From assembly GCF_964275005.1 (NCBI RefSeq), contig NC_092705.1, positions 14,003,385 through 14,067,384 on the forward strand: a stretch of 64,000 nucleotides of DNA, in the 5' to 3' direction. The stretch is from Diadema setosum. Its lineage: Eukaryota > Echinodermata > Echinoidea > Diadematoida > Diadematidae. The position numbers were made by a program, and so were the translations under genes. The notes below the pieces were generated by a model, which was given only the letters and a program-made list of their open reading frames with translations, did no database searches and was not told the DNA's origin. This document shows positions 47,301-56,680 of the stretch, one piece after another. Positions within the stretch are counted from its first letter, which is position 1. Each line of letters begins with the position of its first letter.

Positions 47301-48616
47301 TTGATAATCTCATGAAGAATTTTTATTCTGAACCACAAGAAACAGGTTATAATATCAACAAGCTACGTGCATGTTTCCTATATAGACTCAAGCCTGTTCT
47401 CCTGTCGATAAGCGAAAAATATTTCAAACGGGGAAAACGCCACTCTCCAACAACTTGAAAAGGCCTTAGCAGTATATAAGTTTCCCAGTATTCAAACTTG
47501 GACAAATAAAAGAGGGCAGGTGTTTGTTTGGTTTTTTTTTTTCTTTCAGGACGCCTCTGCAATTAAGTCATTATTTAAATCCTCTTCCGAGTAGAGAACA
47601 GGAGATACACGATTTTGATCTTGGAGATGGAATACTGCACTACAGAGGCTGGAGCAAATTCACCGTATCCATATACTGCTTGTTTATGCATTCCATTTTT
47701 TTTTTCTGTATTTCTCACACTGTCATCTGCTTCCAGTGGAGGACAGTGGGACATCAAATGCAGGAGGCGACAAACAAGTACAATGTGAGTAATTTCAAGA
47801 TTGTTTTGCGTTCCAAAATATTGGGATGTGCACGTATTGATTAAAAAAAAATAATGAAAGTGCTTTCATCATTTTCGTGTTATTGCGTGGTCGTGGAAAG
47901 GCATTGTATAAATTTCTGTTAAAGAAAGTTCACCTTCCAACAATAATTGAAAATTATCATTAATATCATTATCATCATCACCACTATTATTGTTATTATT
48001 ATTATTATGGTTATTATTATTATTATAATTATTATCATCATTATCTAATAATGGTATTGTTATTATTATTATCATTATTATCATTATCATTATTGCCCAG
48101 GACCTGTGCAACCAGATATCATCAAGGAAGGGTAGAGGTGATCGATACATGGTAAGATATTCATGAACATTATGTTTATAATAATCTTATGTATGATTAT
48201 AAATCGTTGACTATAGAAATGGTTTGATGTAATGCCTATTTGAATGAATTCATTGTAATCAGCATGCTTTATGTACAGTATACTGGTCTACTTCATAAAT
48301 TCATCTATTTTCATAAGTTATTGAGTTTTTGCAGCTGGCTGTTATATCTTGTATTTTATACGAGATATTACGTGGAATGACTTTTATTTGTTTTTATTTG
48401 TACCTGGATATTTGAATGTGAATAAGATTTATTAATTTTTTTTTGTATGAAAAGAAAAAGAAGATGAAATTTGTCTTTCGTGTCCTTCCTGTGATCGCGT
48501 TATTTTTAATGTACAGCTTGAATTTTGAGTCGACTTCATTTTTTTTTCCACAGCTATCACCAATAGAGGGCGCTCGAGTACAAGAAGAATGCCTGCCGCT
48601 GCAGGGACAGTCGTAG
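19064..48616 (+). CDS. Cys-less pentameric ligand-gated ion channel subunit, 10 exons, 405 aa
   Basis: Predicted ligand-gated ion channel subunit of the plasma membrane. Exons: 19064-19192, 30459-30587, 30859-31065, 32297-32396, 32946-33103, 45234-45389, 46952-47128, 47737-47784, 48101-48151, 48554-48616; all introns are GT-AG and the joined frame is open. Ligand-binding domain about residues 44-231, with WEPRIYFFNA (loop A type), FPFDYQ (150-155) and pre-M1 RKPSYY (228-233). M1 about 235-254, M2 262-284, M3 295-317, M4 326-347. The two disulphide cysteines of the Cys loop are Ser143 and Leu157, with the usual 13 residues between them. M2 has Glu260/Asp261 at -2'/-1', Ser 2', Thr 6' and Leu 9', the cation-channel pattern. 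The M3-M4 linker is about 8 residues. The N-terminus is a charged helix, not a signal peptide. Family membership is certain by motif order; ligand and ion selectivity are inferred. An upstream coding exon cannot be excluded. Confidence 0.87.
19661..20275. mobile_element. Harbinger-like MITE, 609 bp, CGTGG/ACGTG words
   Basis: Element 19664-20272 flanked by TTA on both sides, the 3 bp target of PIF/Harbinger transposases. Ends: AAGCCCGGTCACACAGC and mirrored AGCCCCGGTCACACAGC. The interior is GC-richer than its surroundings and full of ACGTGG, CACGG and GACG(A/C)G words in both orientations. Open frames across it are by-products. Lies in intron 1. Confidence 0.72.
20985..23975. mobile_element. 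Foldback-like element: two opposed arrays of a 165 bp monomer
   Basis: Outer ends are inverted: GTGGAGCGGCATAGC at 20985 mirrors the right end at about 23965, and ATAAAAGCACCAAATTT is shared next. Left arm: seven direct monomers marked by GCGCCCTCAACGGCC-like words near 21090, 21254, 21412, 21575, 21755, 21926 and 22076. A unique centre of about 0.7 kb follows (22145-22850). Right arm: seven monomers in opposite direction near 22897, 23065, 23235, 23360, 23522, 23677 and 23835. No transposase. Architecture as in foldback and sea urchin TU elements. Confidence 0.78.
24676..25265 (-). mobile_element. LINE 3' fragment
   Basis: Minus strand encodes the end of a non-LTR reverse transcriptase ORF: QNRSLRIVMN, RIRWAKQLACMYTMYRSL, YRGAKLWNELSY, EAFKRYV. 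The (AAATA)-like tract at 24676-24705 on the minus strand would be its 3' tail. It is a different family from the LINEs at 8.4-11 and 51.7-54 kb. Confidence 0.68.
25490..25675. repeat. (ATT)n microsatellite with 30 bp higher-order unit
   Basis: ATT/ATC triplets with a four-fold 30-base super-repeat of the type TTATTATCATTAGTATTA between 25555 and 25645. Confidence 0.85.
26334..26424. repeat. (ATT)n microsatellite
   Basis: About 90 bases of ATT triplets with a few ATC and AAT variants. Confidence 0.85.
27700..29270 (-). mobile_element. LINE, reverse transcriptase part, 5'-truncated
   Basis: Minus strand: NYRPISILPSLSKVIERL (about 29130), [101 protein letters not shown], and near the end PDIWNSLPSEIRILKS with a stop at 27818. 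Frames are broken in several places. No endonuclease. Lies in intron 1, opposite to the channel gene. Confidence 0.85.
29271..29714. other. Intron sequence, no feature seen
   Basis: AT-rich, no paired repeat ends or coding blocks recognised. Confidence 0.4.
29715..30065. repeat. ACTGG-word repeat region
   Basis: About 350 bases in which AACTGG, ACTGGTA and CAGTTG-type words recur some fifteen to twenty times in both directions, at irregular spacing (for example GGTATCAACTGGCC and ACTGGTACCAGTT). It lies about 0.4 kb before exon 2. No clear terminal repeats. Confidence 0.6.
30459..30587 (+). CDS. Channel exon 2: first strands of the ligand-binding domain
   Basis: Residues 44-86, phase 0 on both sides, acceptor ATCTATAG, donor GTGAGT. 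Encodes a beta-strand stretch (RVRVNIITVADIDTLKEEF) followed by LALTIKWKEP, which fits strands 1-2 of the pLGIC extracellular domain. It contains the only cysteine of the extracellular domain (FNCEL). Confidence 0.87.
30859..31065 (+). CDS. Channel exon 3: loop A and the Cys-less FPFD loop
   Basis: Residues 87-155, phase 0, acceptor TTCCTACAG, donor GTGGGT. WSEHWEPRIYFFNAV matches the conserved W-x-P-x-I-x-F-x-N block. It ends within the signature loop: Ser143 stands where the first family cysteine should be, then KLNDFPFDYQ with the canonical Pro151 and Asp153. Confidence 0.92.
31630..32065. repeat. Dispersed repeat in intron 3, copy 1
   Basis: Contains GGAGCTTTAGATTTGCGAC, GACGACGATTG, CCGTTCTCCTC and GCCCCCATATG in the order seen again at 49388-49660. 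Possible inverted ends CTACGCATGCGCA near 31633 and TGCGCATGCGTAA near 32041, which suggests a MITE. Confidence 0.55.
32297..32396 (+). CDS. Channel exon 4: end of the signature loop and next strands
   Basis: Residues 156-189 with a split last codon (phase 1 donor GTAAGG, acceptor TTTTTTAG). Starts NLTIKLMSDW; Leu157 occupies the position of the second Cys-loop cysteine. The Trp166 and acidic/basic residues that follow fit the loop B side of the binding domain. Confidence 0.87.
32946..33103 (+). CDS. Channel exon 5: loop C, pre-M1 and start of M1
   Basis: Residues 189-241, phase 1 acceptor GAACAG, phase 0 donor GTAAGT. Contains DQEWEL, a loop C region without vicinal cysteines (SSGAVNTYPLYN), strand 10 (ITVNVKRK), and RKPSYYMWNVALIM, the classic strand 10 to M1 junction. 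The exon ends inside M1. Confidence 0.92.
33480..34955. mobile_element. Inverted-repeat element with CGAGTT words
   Basis: Left end (TTCCCACTTAGCCGAG, then TTGGCGAGTTGCCTCAAAG) mirrors the right end at 34860-34950. Arms of about 95 bases. The interior is an irregular array of CGAGTT and CTCGCG words. The block 33590-33850 is a direct relative of 35085-35340, and 34490-34560 mirrors 34975-35050, so it appears to be a non-autonomous relative of the Harbinger remnant next to it. Confidence 0.65.
35370..35710 (+). pseudogene. Harbinger transposase N-terminal remnant
   Basis: Opens MDARSIFALLEEEETLIF, then a basic cluster (SRRRRRKR) and RRFWTRPWLLRRPKYGHYET, the characteristic N-terminal block of HARBI1-like nucleases (a loading region before the DDE domain). 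After KAKEDLRRS the family resemblance stops and the frame ends at 35710, so most of the protein, including the catalytic triad, is gone. Confidence 0.62.
35994..36983 (-). pseudogene. Harbinger accessory MADF/Myb-like protein remnant
   Basis: Minus strand. Acidic N-terminus (YKEVQEERMETEEEINDEQ), Lys/Ser/Thr-rich linker (KKSTPNKKSTPKKSTP), then a MADF-like block (AYTFTEEQEVE, a stop, AEWYDCLYNRRLKSYKD, KKTTLIEEKAKEYDPVC) and, past an intron-like gap 36535-36211, LNNFLKSMRTQYSRLTNPKSG and DQWILNTFRVLEGHIVRM. The frame changes in the linker, there is one in-frame stop, and the candidate splice leaves a one-base phase mismatch. Known Harbinger partners of this kind bring the transposase to the nucleus and to DNA. 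Confidence 0.6.
37729..38875. mobile_element. Nested MITE with ATTCAA words, left-arm copy
   Basis: Ends GATTTACCGGCCAATTTCGC and mirrored GGTTTTCCCGGCCAATTTCG, with TATAG on each side (37724-37728, 38876-38880). The interior repeats (A/T)TTCAA(A/T)TT and TTCG words. The open frame across 37862-38110 is a by-product. Confidence 0.65.
39013..39893. other. Left-arm-only segment of the palindrome
   Basis: About 0.88 kb between CACTCAAAAAGGT and TTCATTGGTAAAGTATAGG that has no counterpart in the right arm. No coding potential seen. Confidence 0.55.
42298..42905. other. Right-arm-only purine-rich segment of the palindrome
   Basis: About 0.6 kb at the same relative site as the left-arm-only segment but unrelated to it. 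The plus strand is strongly purine-biased (GAGGAGA and GAAGAGG words, one run of ten G near 42790). Confidence 0.55.
43053..44180. mobile_element. Nested MITE with ATTCAA words, right-arm copy
   Basis: Mirror copy of 37729-38875 at the equivalent place in the right arm, starting GGTTTTCCCGGCCAATTTCG and ending CCGGTAAAACC. Its presence in both arms means the MITE was there before the arm was duplicated. Confidence 0.65.
44729..45233. other. End of intron 5, no feature seen
   Basis: Ordinary AT-rich sequence leading to the acceptor CATCCTCAG of exon 6. Confidence 0.4.
45234..45389 (+). CDS. Channel exon 6: rest of M1 and pore-lining M2
   Basis: Residues 242-293, phase 0, acceptor CATCCTCAG, donor GTAAGT. 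FLITPLAFTSFAV completes M1 with its conserved proline (Pro246). EDRLSVTLTLLLTAVAFKFF is M2: Arg262 is 0', Ser264 2', Thr268 6', Leu271 9', Phe276 14'. SLPNKS is the M2-M3 loop. The preceding intron is 12.1 kb. Confidence 0.92.
46374..46805 (+). mobile_element. tRNA-derived SINE, interrupted by a MITE
   Basis: Head 46374-46442 resembles a tRNA gene: box A-like GTGGCAAAGTAGATAAG and box B-like GAGTTCGACTC. The body has CTCGACCCAGGTGTATAA and TACCTGGCAAC, both shared with the SINE at 60.1-60.4 kb. After a 190 bp insertion the body resumes with GAGCAGTGTTAACACTGAAG. Lies in intron 6 in gene orientation. Confidence 0.72.
46522..46727. mobile_element. MITE inside the SINE, 8 bp target duplication
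   Basis: Element 46530-46719 between copies of AAATAATG (46522-46529, 46720-46727), suggesting a hAT-type transposase. Contains GCTCCTGGGACAGTTACTCC and degenerate TTAGGGTT and GATTAGG words. A second copy is at about 60750-60925. Confidence 0.65.
46952..47128 (+). CDS. Channel exon 7: M3, very short linker, M4
   Basis: Residues 294-352, phase 0, donor GTAAGT. M3 is DYYVLWCMVFLCLVVVQNAA; after VSAF the linker is only YDGPSARI; M4 is FDIVCMAVFGGTSVLVNIVF with the FG..N pattern of pLGIC M4 helices. Animal family members usually have a long intracellular loop here, often separately encoded. The acceptor is preceded by a run of 18 C, so the pyrimidine tract is a homopolymer. Confidence 0.92.
47737..47784 (+). 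CDS. Channel exon 8: microexon of the C-terminal tail
   Basis: 48 bases, 16 residues (353-368), phase 0 on both sides, acceptor TGCTTCCAG, donor GTGAGT. Encodes WRTVGHQMQEATNKYN directly after M4. The length is a multiple of three, so skipping would keep the frame. Confidence 0.75.
47960..48095. repeat. (ATT)n microsatellite ending at the exon 9 acceptor
   Basis: ATT/ATC/ATA triplet tract that runs to within a few bases of the acceptor ATTGCCCAG of exon 9. Confidence 0.85.
48101..48151 (+). CDS. Channel exon 9: microexon of the C-terminal tail
   Basis: 51 bases, 17 residues (369-385), phase 0 on both sides, acceptor ATTGCCCAG right after an (ATT)n tract, donor GTAAGA. Encodes DLCNQISSRKGRGDRYM, a basic stretch. 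Also skippable without frame change. Confidence 0.7.
48554..48616 (+). CDS. Channel exon 10: C-terminus and stop
   Basis: 63 bases, 20 residues (386-405) plus TAG, acceptor TTTTTCCACAG. Encodes LSPIEGARVQEECLPLQGQS. An ATTAAA lies 26 bases after the stop, and a canonical AATAAA lies about 2.1 kb further on near 50713; which one is used cannot be told. Confidence 0.7.
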   Translation, partial: LSPIEGARVQEECLPLQGQS

Positions 48617-49387
48617 ACAATCCCATGGGATGAAACGCCAAATTAAACACGAGTCTAAAAACAGCATATGATACAGTACTAGTTGTATGGACACGTTGAC
48701 CAGTACTATAACCCTTTACATGGATTTTCATTCGCCTTCACAACAAGTCGTTTGCTCTGTCTACTTGTCGTTGATTAGGTAGTTTTTCTTTTTAATACAA
48801 CTGCATTTTAGACCTCTCTGAAGAAATCTTTATTTTCAATTCCTCATTCAAATCGCCGTAACTACACTGAACTTACTGAATCCACTAATGTTGTGACTTT
48901 GCGTTCATATACTTTACGAAGAAGAAAGAAAGAAGAAGAAAAAAATAGGCAGTGCCCACAGGTCCCAGGGATCGTTGACTGAGTTCCATTTAATTTCTGA
49001 AGCTTCCAAAAGGATATTGGAAGTGGGCCTGTAAACCATGGCTTGAGTATTTTTTTTTTTCCTCATCAGAATTCGATTTTTGATATTATTCAATGAGGAA
49101 TGATTCCATTTTTCAATCACTTAACAGCGCCAATTTTGCTTTTTCTAGATAATTTTAAAACCATGTATAGATTTTGGACTATCTATTCAAGCATCGTCAT
49201 TACGACATTCTGTACCTTCACATTCAGCGTTCTTTCAAACGTTTAGGTACATTGTGCATGTACACGTCCAGTGAGATAGGCTTGCGTCAGTGCTGCGTCT
49301 TTTTAATCTTTCAGATAAGCGCATATACTGAAGGAAAATTTCACATGATTTGTTGTCTGTTTTTAATGTATATCTACCCGTTGATAT
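48617..49387. other. Channel 3' flank
   Basis: Follows the stop codon. ATTAAA at 48642-48647 is the nearest possible polyadenylation signal. No other gene or repeat recognised. Confidence 0.35.
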
Positions 49388-49660
49388 GGCGGGCAATAGG
49401 AAGCTTTAGATTTGCGACACGGACGGTTAAGACGACGATTGAGTTGACCGTTCTCCTCTCTCCCTGAGTTGTATTAACAAGGAGCTTTAGATTTCGCTTA
49501 GACGCAGCCTACAGGAGGACAAATGACGCCCCCATATGTTGTTCGTCATCATTGCATCAAGGAGGTCTCTGTGTTTTGAACTTTAGCGGACGCTAAAATT
49601 GCCCAGAACCGTCGTGAAAACTCTGACAACACGAAATCTATTTTGATAAGCACATGCGTA
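49388..49660. repeat. Dispersed repeat, copy 2
   Basis: Same word order as 31800-32060: GAAGCTTTAGATTTGCGAC, GACGACGATTG, CCGTTCTCCTC, GACGCAGCCTAC, GCCCCCATATG, and GCACATGCGTAGAAC at the end. Confidence 0.55.
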
Positions 49661-51281
49661 GAACAGGTTTTTTTTTTTCCATCTTCACATCCGCTTCTCG
49701 AAGAAGAAGAAGAATAGTAGTAGAAGTAGAAGAAGAACAAGAAATAAGAAGACGCCTTGGCAACTCTGCGTGTATGACGAAGAAACAAAGGATTCTTTCT
49801 TCCCTTTTTTCAGATATTTCATTTTTATGCAGTAAATGTCATTGTGTTTAGAATTGAGATTCGCTAAGGGCTTAAAGCTGTGTAGGAACTTCGTAAGTTT
49901 GGGTATTACCACAGTGCACTTATTGATGTTTTATAGTACAAAGTAAAGGTTTTTGTATCATTGGTAGGCTGAGGCTGATTGGTGAAGGGATGGAATGCTA
50001 TATATGTAGTAGTCTTCACCCAAAACTCGCTGGATGATGGAGCCGAGGAGGTCACATATTGTATTAATAATTATGTTCCTTACTATCTGCAAGCTTATAC
50101 CACTATTTCAGTATGTCGTATGTCTTGCAATTCTACTGTTGATACATGTAACAATCATTACAAATTGATAACTTACAAGGGCCAAATATGTCATGGATAC
50201 TATCTTCATTTCACCTTTTATAATTTGTAGGCAACATGTCAAATACAACATTTCATTTATCTATGCGTGTCTATGATTTATACCCTATCTTTCCACCAAC
50301 CCATTTATTCGCAAACAATCTCTAGGTCTATTTATATTTACAAATCAGATATAATTACCTGAAGGAGATTTTTTTTTTTTTTTTGGACAGGGGTTGGTTT
50401 TTCCGTTTGTTTGCCTGTGTTCAAAATTACTAAAGAAGTCTTGAATGGATTAGAAGGGGTTTTTTATAGAAAAAAGCTTTTAAGACACAAGGAACAGATG
50501 ACTAAATTTTGGTCGTGATCCGGATCACTGTCTGGACCCAGATAGTGATCTGGTCACTTTCTAGATCCAGATTTCTTTTTTTCTAGGTGGAAATAACAAG
50601 TGGGTGAAAATGAGCTGCATGGCGGATGTCAGCGCTGTCTATCGTGCTTTTGTGCTTGAAAGTGTACGGGAAATGTGTACGCTCCTGTTGTTTTTCTCTT
50701 TTTTTTCTGAAATAAAGCCGATGTAACAATGTAAAGGACACTTTGTAGACGTATTTGCTTTTTGTATTCTTCTTTTAACATACTGCACGTTTATTTTTGT
50801 CTATTATAATTTATGATTATTTGATAAATCATACAACAATAAAAGCGAACGGGCTGTTTCGGGCGGTCTAGGGAGTAATCTGACGGGCGGTATCGGGCTG
50901 TTCAGTTACTAATGGAGTAAGGAGAAGATGAATAAGATGAAGAACACAGGTGGATGTTATGGAGAAATCATGAACAGTTTTACTTAAATTGGCATATTCT
51001 GGACAAAATTCTGACTTGTTTTGAGGCCTTGGTCGAACTAAAATGGTAACCAGAAACAGACAATATATTATGTTACGCTACAGAAATAATGACTACCAAA
51101 GAAATGTAAGTTTCAGTATATGCATCAGATAAACTTATTGTCATTGACAGTATATGACGATGGAAAATACGCAATATTCTCTTCATTGATGATGTCGAAA
51201 ATGAAATGACAACACAACAAATTCCACAAGCAATATCGTTAGCGACCAGAAAGCTGTCACTCCAAGACCACTGAACATTAA

Positions 51282-51313
<32 letters not shown>

Positions 51314-51684
51314 GCTATTGATTCACTCATCGATTTCTGGAACTTGTTGAAGCATGTACTAAATCCACGGTGAATTTCAATCTCTGGCATGCAAAATCTT
51401 TAGAGACATATAGTACTATTTTTTAATAAAACATATACGCCTCTACCACAAGCTGCTGGAATTTCTAGAAAAGAAATTAGACTACATGCGTGGACAATAT
51501 TCAAGGATTCGTTCTTTGATCATTGGAAAGAAGGTCATTTAGACATTTTTGTCACGTTAGTATGAGAGGAGCCACCCTTTTCTTTGTTAATCGGAAGATT
51601 AATCTGAAAAAAAAAAACTGTTGCAGTTTCGAATATACAGTTTTCCTCGCTAACGCTGGTGATCAACATTGTTTCTGATTTCAG
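49661..51684. other. No gene recognised
   Basis: AT-rich. Contains a short GGATC/CCAGAT-word patch (50505-50580), an AATAAA near 50713 and a (GA)n tract at 51283-51309. Confidence 0.4.
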
Positions 51685-52472
51685 CTCCAAAAAAAAAAAA
51701 AGTGCTGGACTCGATGACATCAGTAATTTTCTGTTGAAGGGGGTAATTTCTTCAATTGCGGATCCTTTAGCTCACATATTTAATTTATCCCTTTTTAATG
51801 GTATTGTCCCTGAAAGTATGAAAGTAGCAAAAGTCATCCCTTTCTTTAAAAAAGGTGACAAATTAGATGTTAATAATTATAGACCAATTTCTTTGTTATG
51901 TACATTGTCCAAAATTCTTGAAAAAATTTGTTTACAAAAGAACTATTACTTTTTTGAAATTCAATAATATACTCTCAAATTCTCAGTTTGGATTTAGGGA
52001 AAAACATAGCACTACACATGCATTATTGAGTTTTGTAGAAAAAGTGGCACATGCTATCGACAAATCTTCACATCTCATAGGTTTGTTCCTGGACTTCTCC
52101 AAGGCCTTCGACACCATTAATCATGATATCTCACTTAATAAATTACACCATTACGGAGTGCGTGGGAAGGCCTTGGAGTGGTTCGGCGCTACCTCATGAA
52201 CAGGAAGCAATATGTCTCTTTAAATGGTTGTAACTTACAAATGTTAAATGTCAAATGTGGGGTCCCACAGGGAAGTTCATTAGGTGCGCTTCTGTTTCTT
52301 GTTTAAATGATTTTTGTAGATCATCAGATGTTCTTTCTTTCATTCTCTTTGCGGATGACTCAAATTTATTTTTTTTTTTCGCATAATAATCCTCTTACCC
52401 TTGTAAATACACTAAATTCTGAATTAGAAGAAGTCGCTCAATGGATAAAAGTTAACAAGTTATCTCTCAATC

Positions 52473-52522
<50 letters not shown>

Positions 52523-53960
52523 TATTTATATATGCTTTTTAGCAATTCCATAGAGGCACTATCTGTTGATATTGTTTTTGATAGCACTCCACTGGAAAAT
52601 GTTTCCCATGTCATTTCTGGGAATAACAGTTAATAATAAGCTTTCATGGAAATTTCATATTGATAGTATATGTAAGATTATTTCACGAAATATTGGTATA
52701 ATTAACAAGATTAAATTTTGCCTTCCTTTGTCGTCCCTGCTTACATTATATTCATCCCTCATATTGCCTTATCTAAATTATGGCACCCTTGTGTGGGAAA
52801 ATACATATCATAACACATAACACTCTTAGATAAATTACTTCTTTTACAAAAGAAGTCACTGCGTATCAAAATGTCACACGGCATGTTTGTCTCATACTGA
52901 TCCGTTATTTTTTGAAAACAAAGCATTCAAAATCAAAGATGTGTATTTGTTGAATTTAGGACAAATTATGTATAATTATAATAAAAATAGTCTTCCAAAT
53001 ATATTTGAAACAATTTTTTCATGAAATCAATCCGTTCACAATTATCCAACAAGGCGATCCAATGAATTCCATTTGCCATTTTTTAGGACTTTGTTGGCTC
53101 AGCACACCTTCATCTATACGATAGGCTAAAGTATTGGAACTCACTTCCCAACGACATATTATCAGCACAAACTTTGAATTCTTTCAAGAACAGATTAAAA
53201 TCATTTCAATTGAAATCTTAAGATATACAACCGAATTAGGTTCGTTTTTATTGTCTCAATCAAGTCATCCTTTTTACAAGCATTAAGCAATCATACAGAA
53301 ATCATTTTTTTTTTAATTAGAGAAAAATAATCTGTCAACATAAGTCCTCCTCAGATATTACTTTGATTGTACAGTATAACAGTGTGTCTGTTCTCTTTTT
53401 CTTTTCTTTTCTTTTCCTTTTTTTTTTTTTTTGTATGTCCGCTCTTCTGCATTCATATACTGGTATATACCCAATCCTTCGCAATATCAATCCAGGGGGC
53501 GTCTTATCATTACACTTACATCATGAAATCCAGTCGGCTTGTGTCCACGATGGCACGTGTTGTAGTCTCATTTTTCCCCCTCTCTTCTTCTTTTTCCTGT
53601 TTTCTTTCTTTTTTCCATTCCTTAGTTGATTTCATGTCAGCTGACTTTGGTTTCTTTGATTTTGTTTCATATAATGCTTGTAGTTTCATTTAGTCATTAT
53701 TTGTTCTCTTATGTATTTTCCGAGGGTCTCATACCCTACAAGCTTTGCTTTTTAGTGGGACCCTCCATGTCCATTCCAATCCTTGTATTATGCATATGTA
53801 TATACCTTTGAAAATGAATTTATGTTGATACTCGTGATCACATGTACGTTTTTGAAATTGTTACAAATATGTTCTGTCAATGCATTGTACATGATTTTCC
53901 CTGTTTATTTAATGGAAATGAAAAATAAAGTTGAAAAGTTGAAAGTTGATTTATGTCAAC
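51685..53960 (+). mobile_element. 5'-truncated APE-type LINE with 3' end
   Basis: Same family as 8400-10985, opposite strand. KSAGLDDISNFLLKG, NNYRPISLLCTLSKILEK, NSQFGFREKHSTTHALLS, FLDFSKAFDTINHDIS, CGVPQGSS, a FADD-type region, FLGITVNNKLSW, LPYLNYGTLVWEN, HNYPTRRSNEFHLP, YWNSLPNDILSAQTLNSF, stop at about 53221. Several frameshifts and a (TA)n tract (52476-52516) interrupt it. The 3' UTR runs to AATAAAGTTGAAAAGTTGAA near 53940, a short-repeat tail of the CR1/L2 type. Confidence 0.85.
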
Positions 53961-56138
53961 AACGGCAACAAAAGGTACATTGAAGTCAGACCAAAGAATT
54001 GGCTTATAAGAATGTGCATTTTTTGCAGCACAAAATAGAATGCAGCAAATCCCACAGGTATTGTCTTGTCAATGATATAGCGGAGGTCATCTTCCCGAGG
54101 TTTGAAAGAAAAAAAATGCCTTCTCATTTCTTTCTTGAAAGACCTCATGCACACTCGAATAGTTTTCATTCTTTGTCTGTTGACTGGCATTAGTCACAGG
54201 GGGTGTCTTCCACGTTTCAAATTTCTAGTGAATTATATTGCGTCACAGGTTGGGTGGGGTGGAGACAACGCCTTCAACATTTATCATACTAGGGGATAGA
54301 ATATAATATATACGGGACGTGACGTCATGGGGCGAAGGAGACCGGCGACAGTTGGTACGAGGCTAAATTATGGGTGGAGCGTTCGAGGAAAAACAACAGC
54401 GCTGTAACAATCCTTACCACTCGAGTGGCGCCCCTATAAGTCGGGATAGCCTTTTTTTTATTTCAAGAAATGCAATTTTGTATTTGATCCATTGATTCAA
54501 ACTTTATTTTATTTCATTCATTTTTTTATAGGATTATTCGCACATGAGATTTACCGGTTTGGGGATCGCGATGCACAGGTCAATTTACTCACTGCCAACA
54601 AAAAGGAAAAAAAAATTAAAAAGTTTTTTTTCTGCTGCATGTTATGGTGCAAATCAGAAGTACAATCTTACAATGGATATTTTGTCATTATAGACACATG
54701 TTTTAATTATTCAGATTAGGGATGACCCTTGGAGTAACACTAAAAAAAAATGTGGGTATGTAGATTGTGTGTGTGCGTGTGTGTGTTTTCTCTTCTTAAT
54801 ACAGTACAGTAAGATGTTTGGAGATCAGAGCGAGACCCGTGAGAAATGCGTGGAATGCGGTAGTCTCAAGGACTACGCAAGTCTTGGCGTCCGTGCTCGC
54901 TCACGGTATTTTCGTGTTGATGATAAGGAAAGATTACGTTTTTCTACTATCATGTTATATACAGTATGTGTTTACATGTATACATAACTTACACACTGTA
55001 TACATATTATCTGCGTTACCTTTAGTGTCAAAATACAATGAATAATGACTAAAAAGCGGTAACAATGATTCTATTATAGTAATTATAATGATTACCATCT
55101 GTACTTTCATCGCATTTCTTGTAAATGGAATTGATTTAAGAGTTCTGTACAATTACTTGTTATGGGCACTTCTGCTATGAAACAATATGGGACAGTTTTG
55201 ACTAACAGCTACAATTTACAATTTACGATAACAATGTCAAGACCAGCTTGGTCAAAACGATAGAACGACCTCTTGAATAAATATTGTGTATTCAACACTA
55301 TTACAAAATTGATCCAGACATTTTATGGCAACTTTTATGAAGGATCGAAGAGCCTGAATGGTTGAATAACTACCTCCGGTAGAACAATAACTACAGAAAC
55401 ACTTTATTTTGTGTAACTTTGTCTCGGAGCATTTTGTTAGTTTGCTTATAGCTTGAATAATTTCTACTATCAATGTACGTAATCTTACTATTATACGTGC
55501 AACAGTTTGGTCTAGTCGTAAAGATGGTAAGGAACACACAAAACTTGTCGCAAGAATAAACACATTCTTATAGAATGCACACAGTAACACACGAACACGC
55601 ATACACATCCTTTCATACCACACAAAATACTGTATGCACTACAGGATTGCAATATACATGTAGCACACAAAAATTCAGCGTACTTATGCTTATTGTTCAA
55701 ACACACGGGCATAAATCCACACATGTAGGCAATAATCTCTTAACGTGTTTTGTTATGATAATATATACACTACTGTACTCATTTCAGCATTACTTCCAGT
55801 ACACACATTTCTTTTCTTTAACTCTGGCACATGTATTTGACAGTGGTGTCGTTTTCATATCACTTGAACCATTTCCTCATTTCGACGAGGTCATGAAATA
55901 ATGATCTTTTGCGTGTTTTTGGCTTATGTCTGTCAATTTTATTTTACGTTTCTTCTACATTCAATCAGTCCTTTACTGATTGAGTAAGCCAAATGACAAT
56001 CAATTGTATACGAGTTTGCATGCGACTCAGCAATATTGAATAGCAGACCATTTGCAATGCTCTGCCACGCAGTCTGCGTGCCAAAGTCAGATTTTGGACT
56101 TAAACTTGTTTTACCATCCGCCCAATGTTTCTTGATGG
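53961..56138. other. No gene recognised
   Basis: AT-rich with short frames. I found no domain, RNA gene or paired repeat ends. Confidence 0.4.
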
Positions 56139-56570
56139 TTTTACCCTATTTCGATGATGCTGAATCCGAATCTCAGTGAAGTAACTGTTGCATCCTTGAG
56201 GGTTTTGAGATATTTAAGATAGTCGCCAAAAATTTAAGTTCCCGAACATTGCCTTTCAAATGGTGAAAAATGAAAAGATTAGATAGTTTAACCCTATTTC
56301 GAGGTTGCTGAATCCGAATCTGGCTGATGAAAATCTTGCATCCGTGAGGGTCTTGAGATATCCAAAACAGCCGCTAAAAACTTAAATTCCAATATATATT
56401 TTCCTTATAAAAATGGTGAAAACTGAAAATCAATAGATGATTTTAACCAATTTCGAGGGTGCTGAATCCGAATCTAGTTGATGCAACCCCTGCATCCTTC
56501 ATGTCCTTGAGGGTTTTGAGATATTCAAGATGGCCAAAGTATTCATACTCCAGGGGGCATATGTTCCCCA
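56139..56570. repeat. Three diverged tandem units of about 150 bp
   Basis: Each has TTTAACCCTATTTCGA.G or a close variant, then GCTGAATCCGAATCT, then TGCATCC, GAGGGTTTTGAGATAT and AATGGTGAAAA.TGAAAA. Starts near 56139, 56288 and 56444; the third loses its tail. Confidence 0.72.
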
Positions 56571-56680
56571 CTCCTCCTCTGGTATTTGTCCCCCCCCCCC
56601 CTTTTTTTTTTCTTTGTAAGCACATAAAGCTGGTTTGTGAGCTGAACATTTGACTTTTTATACGTGCCTATTCGTGATAT

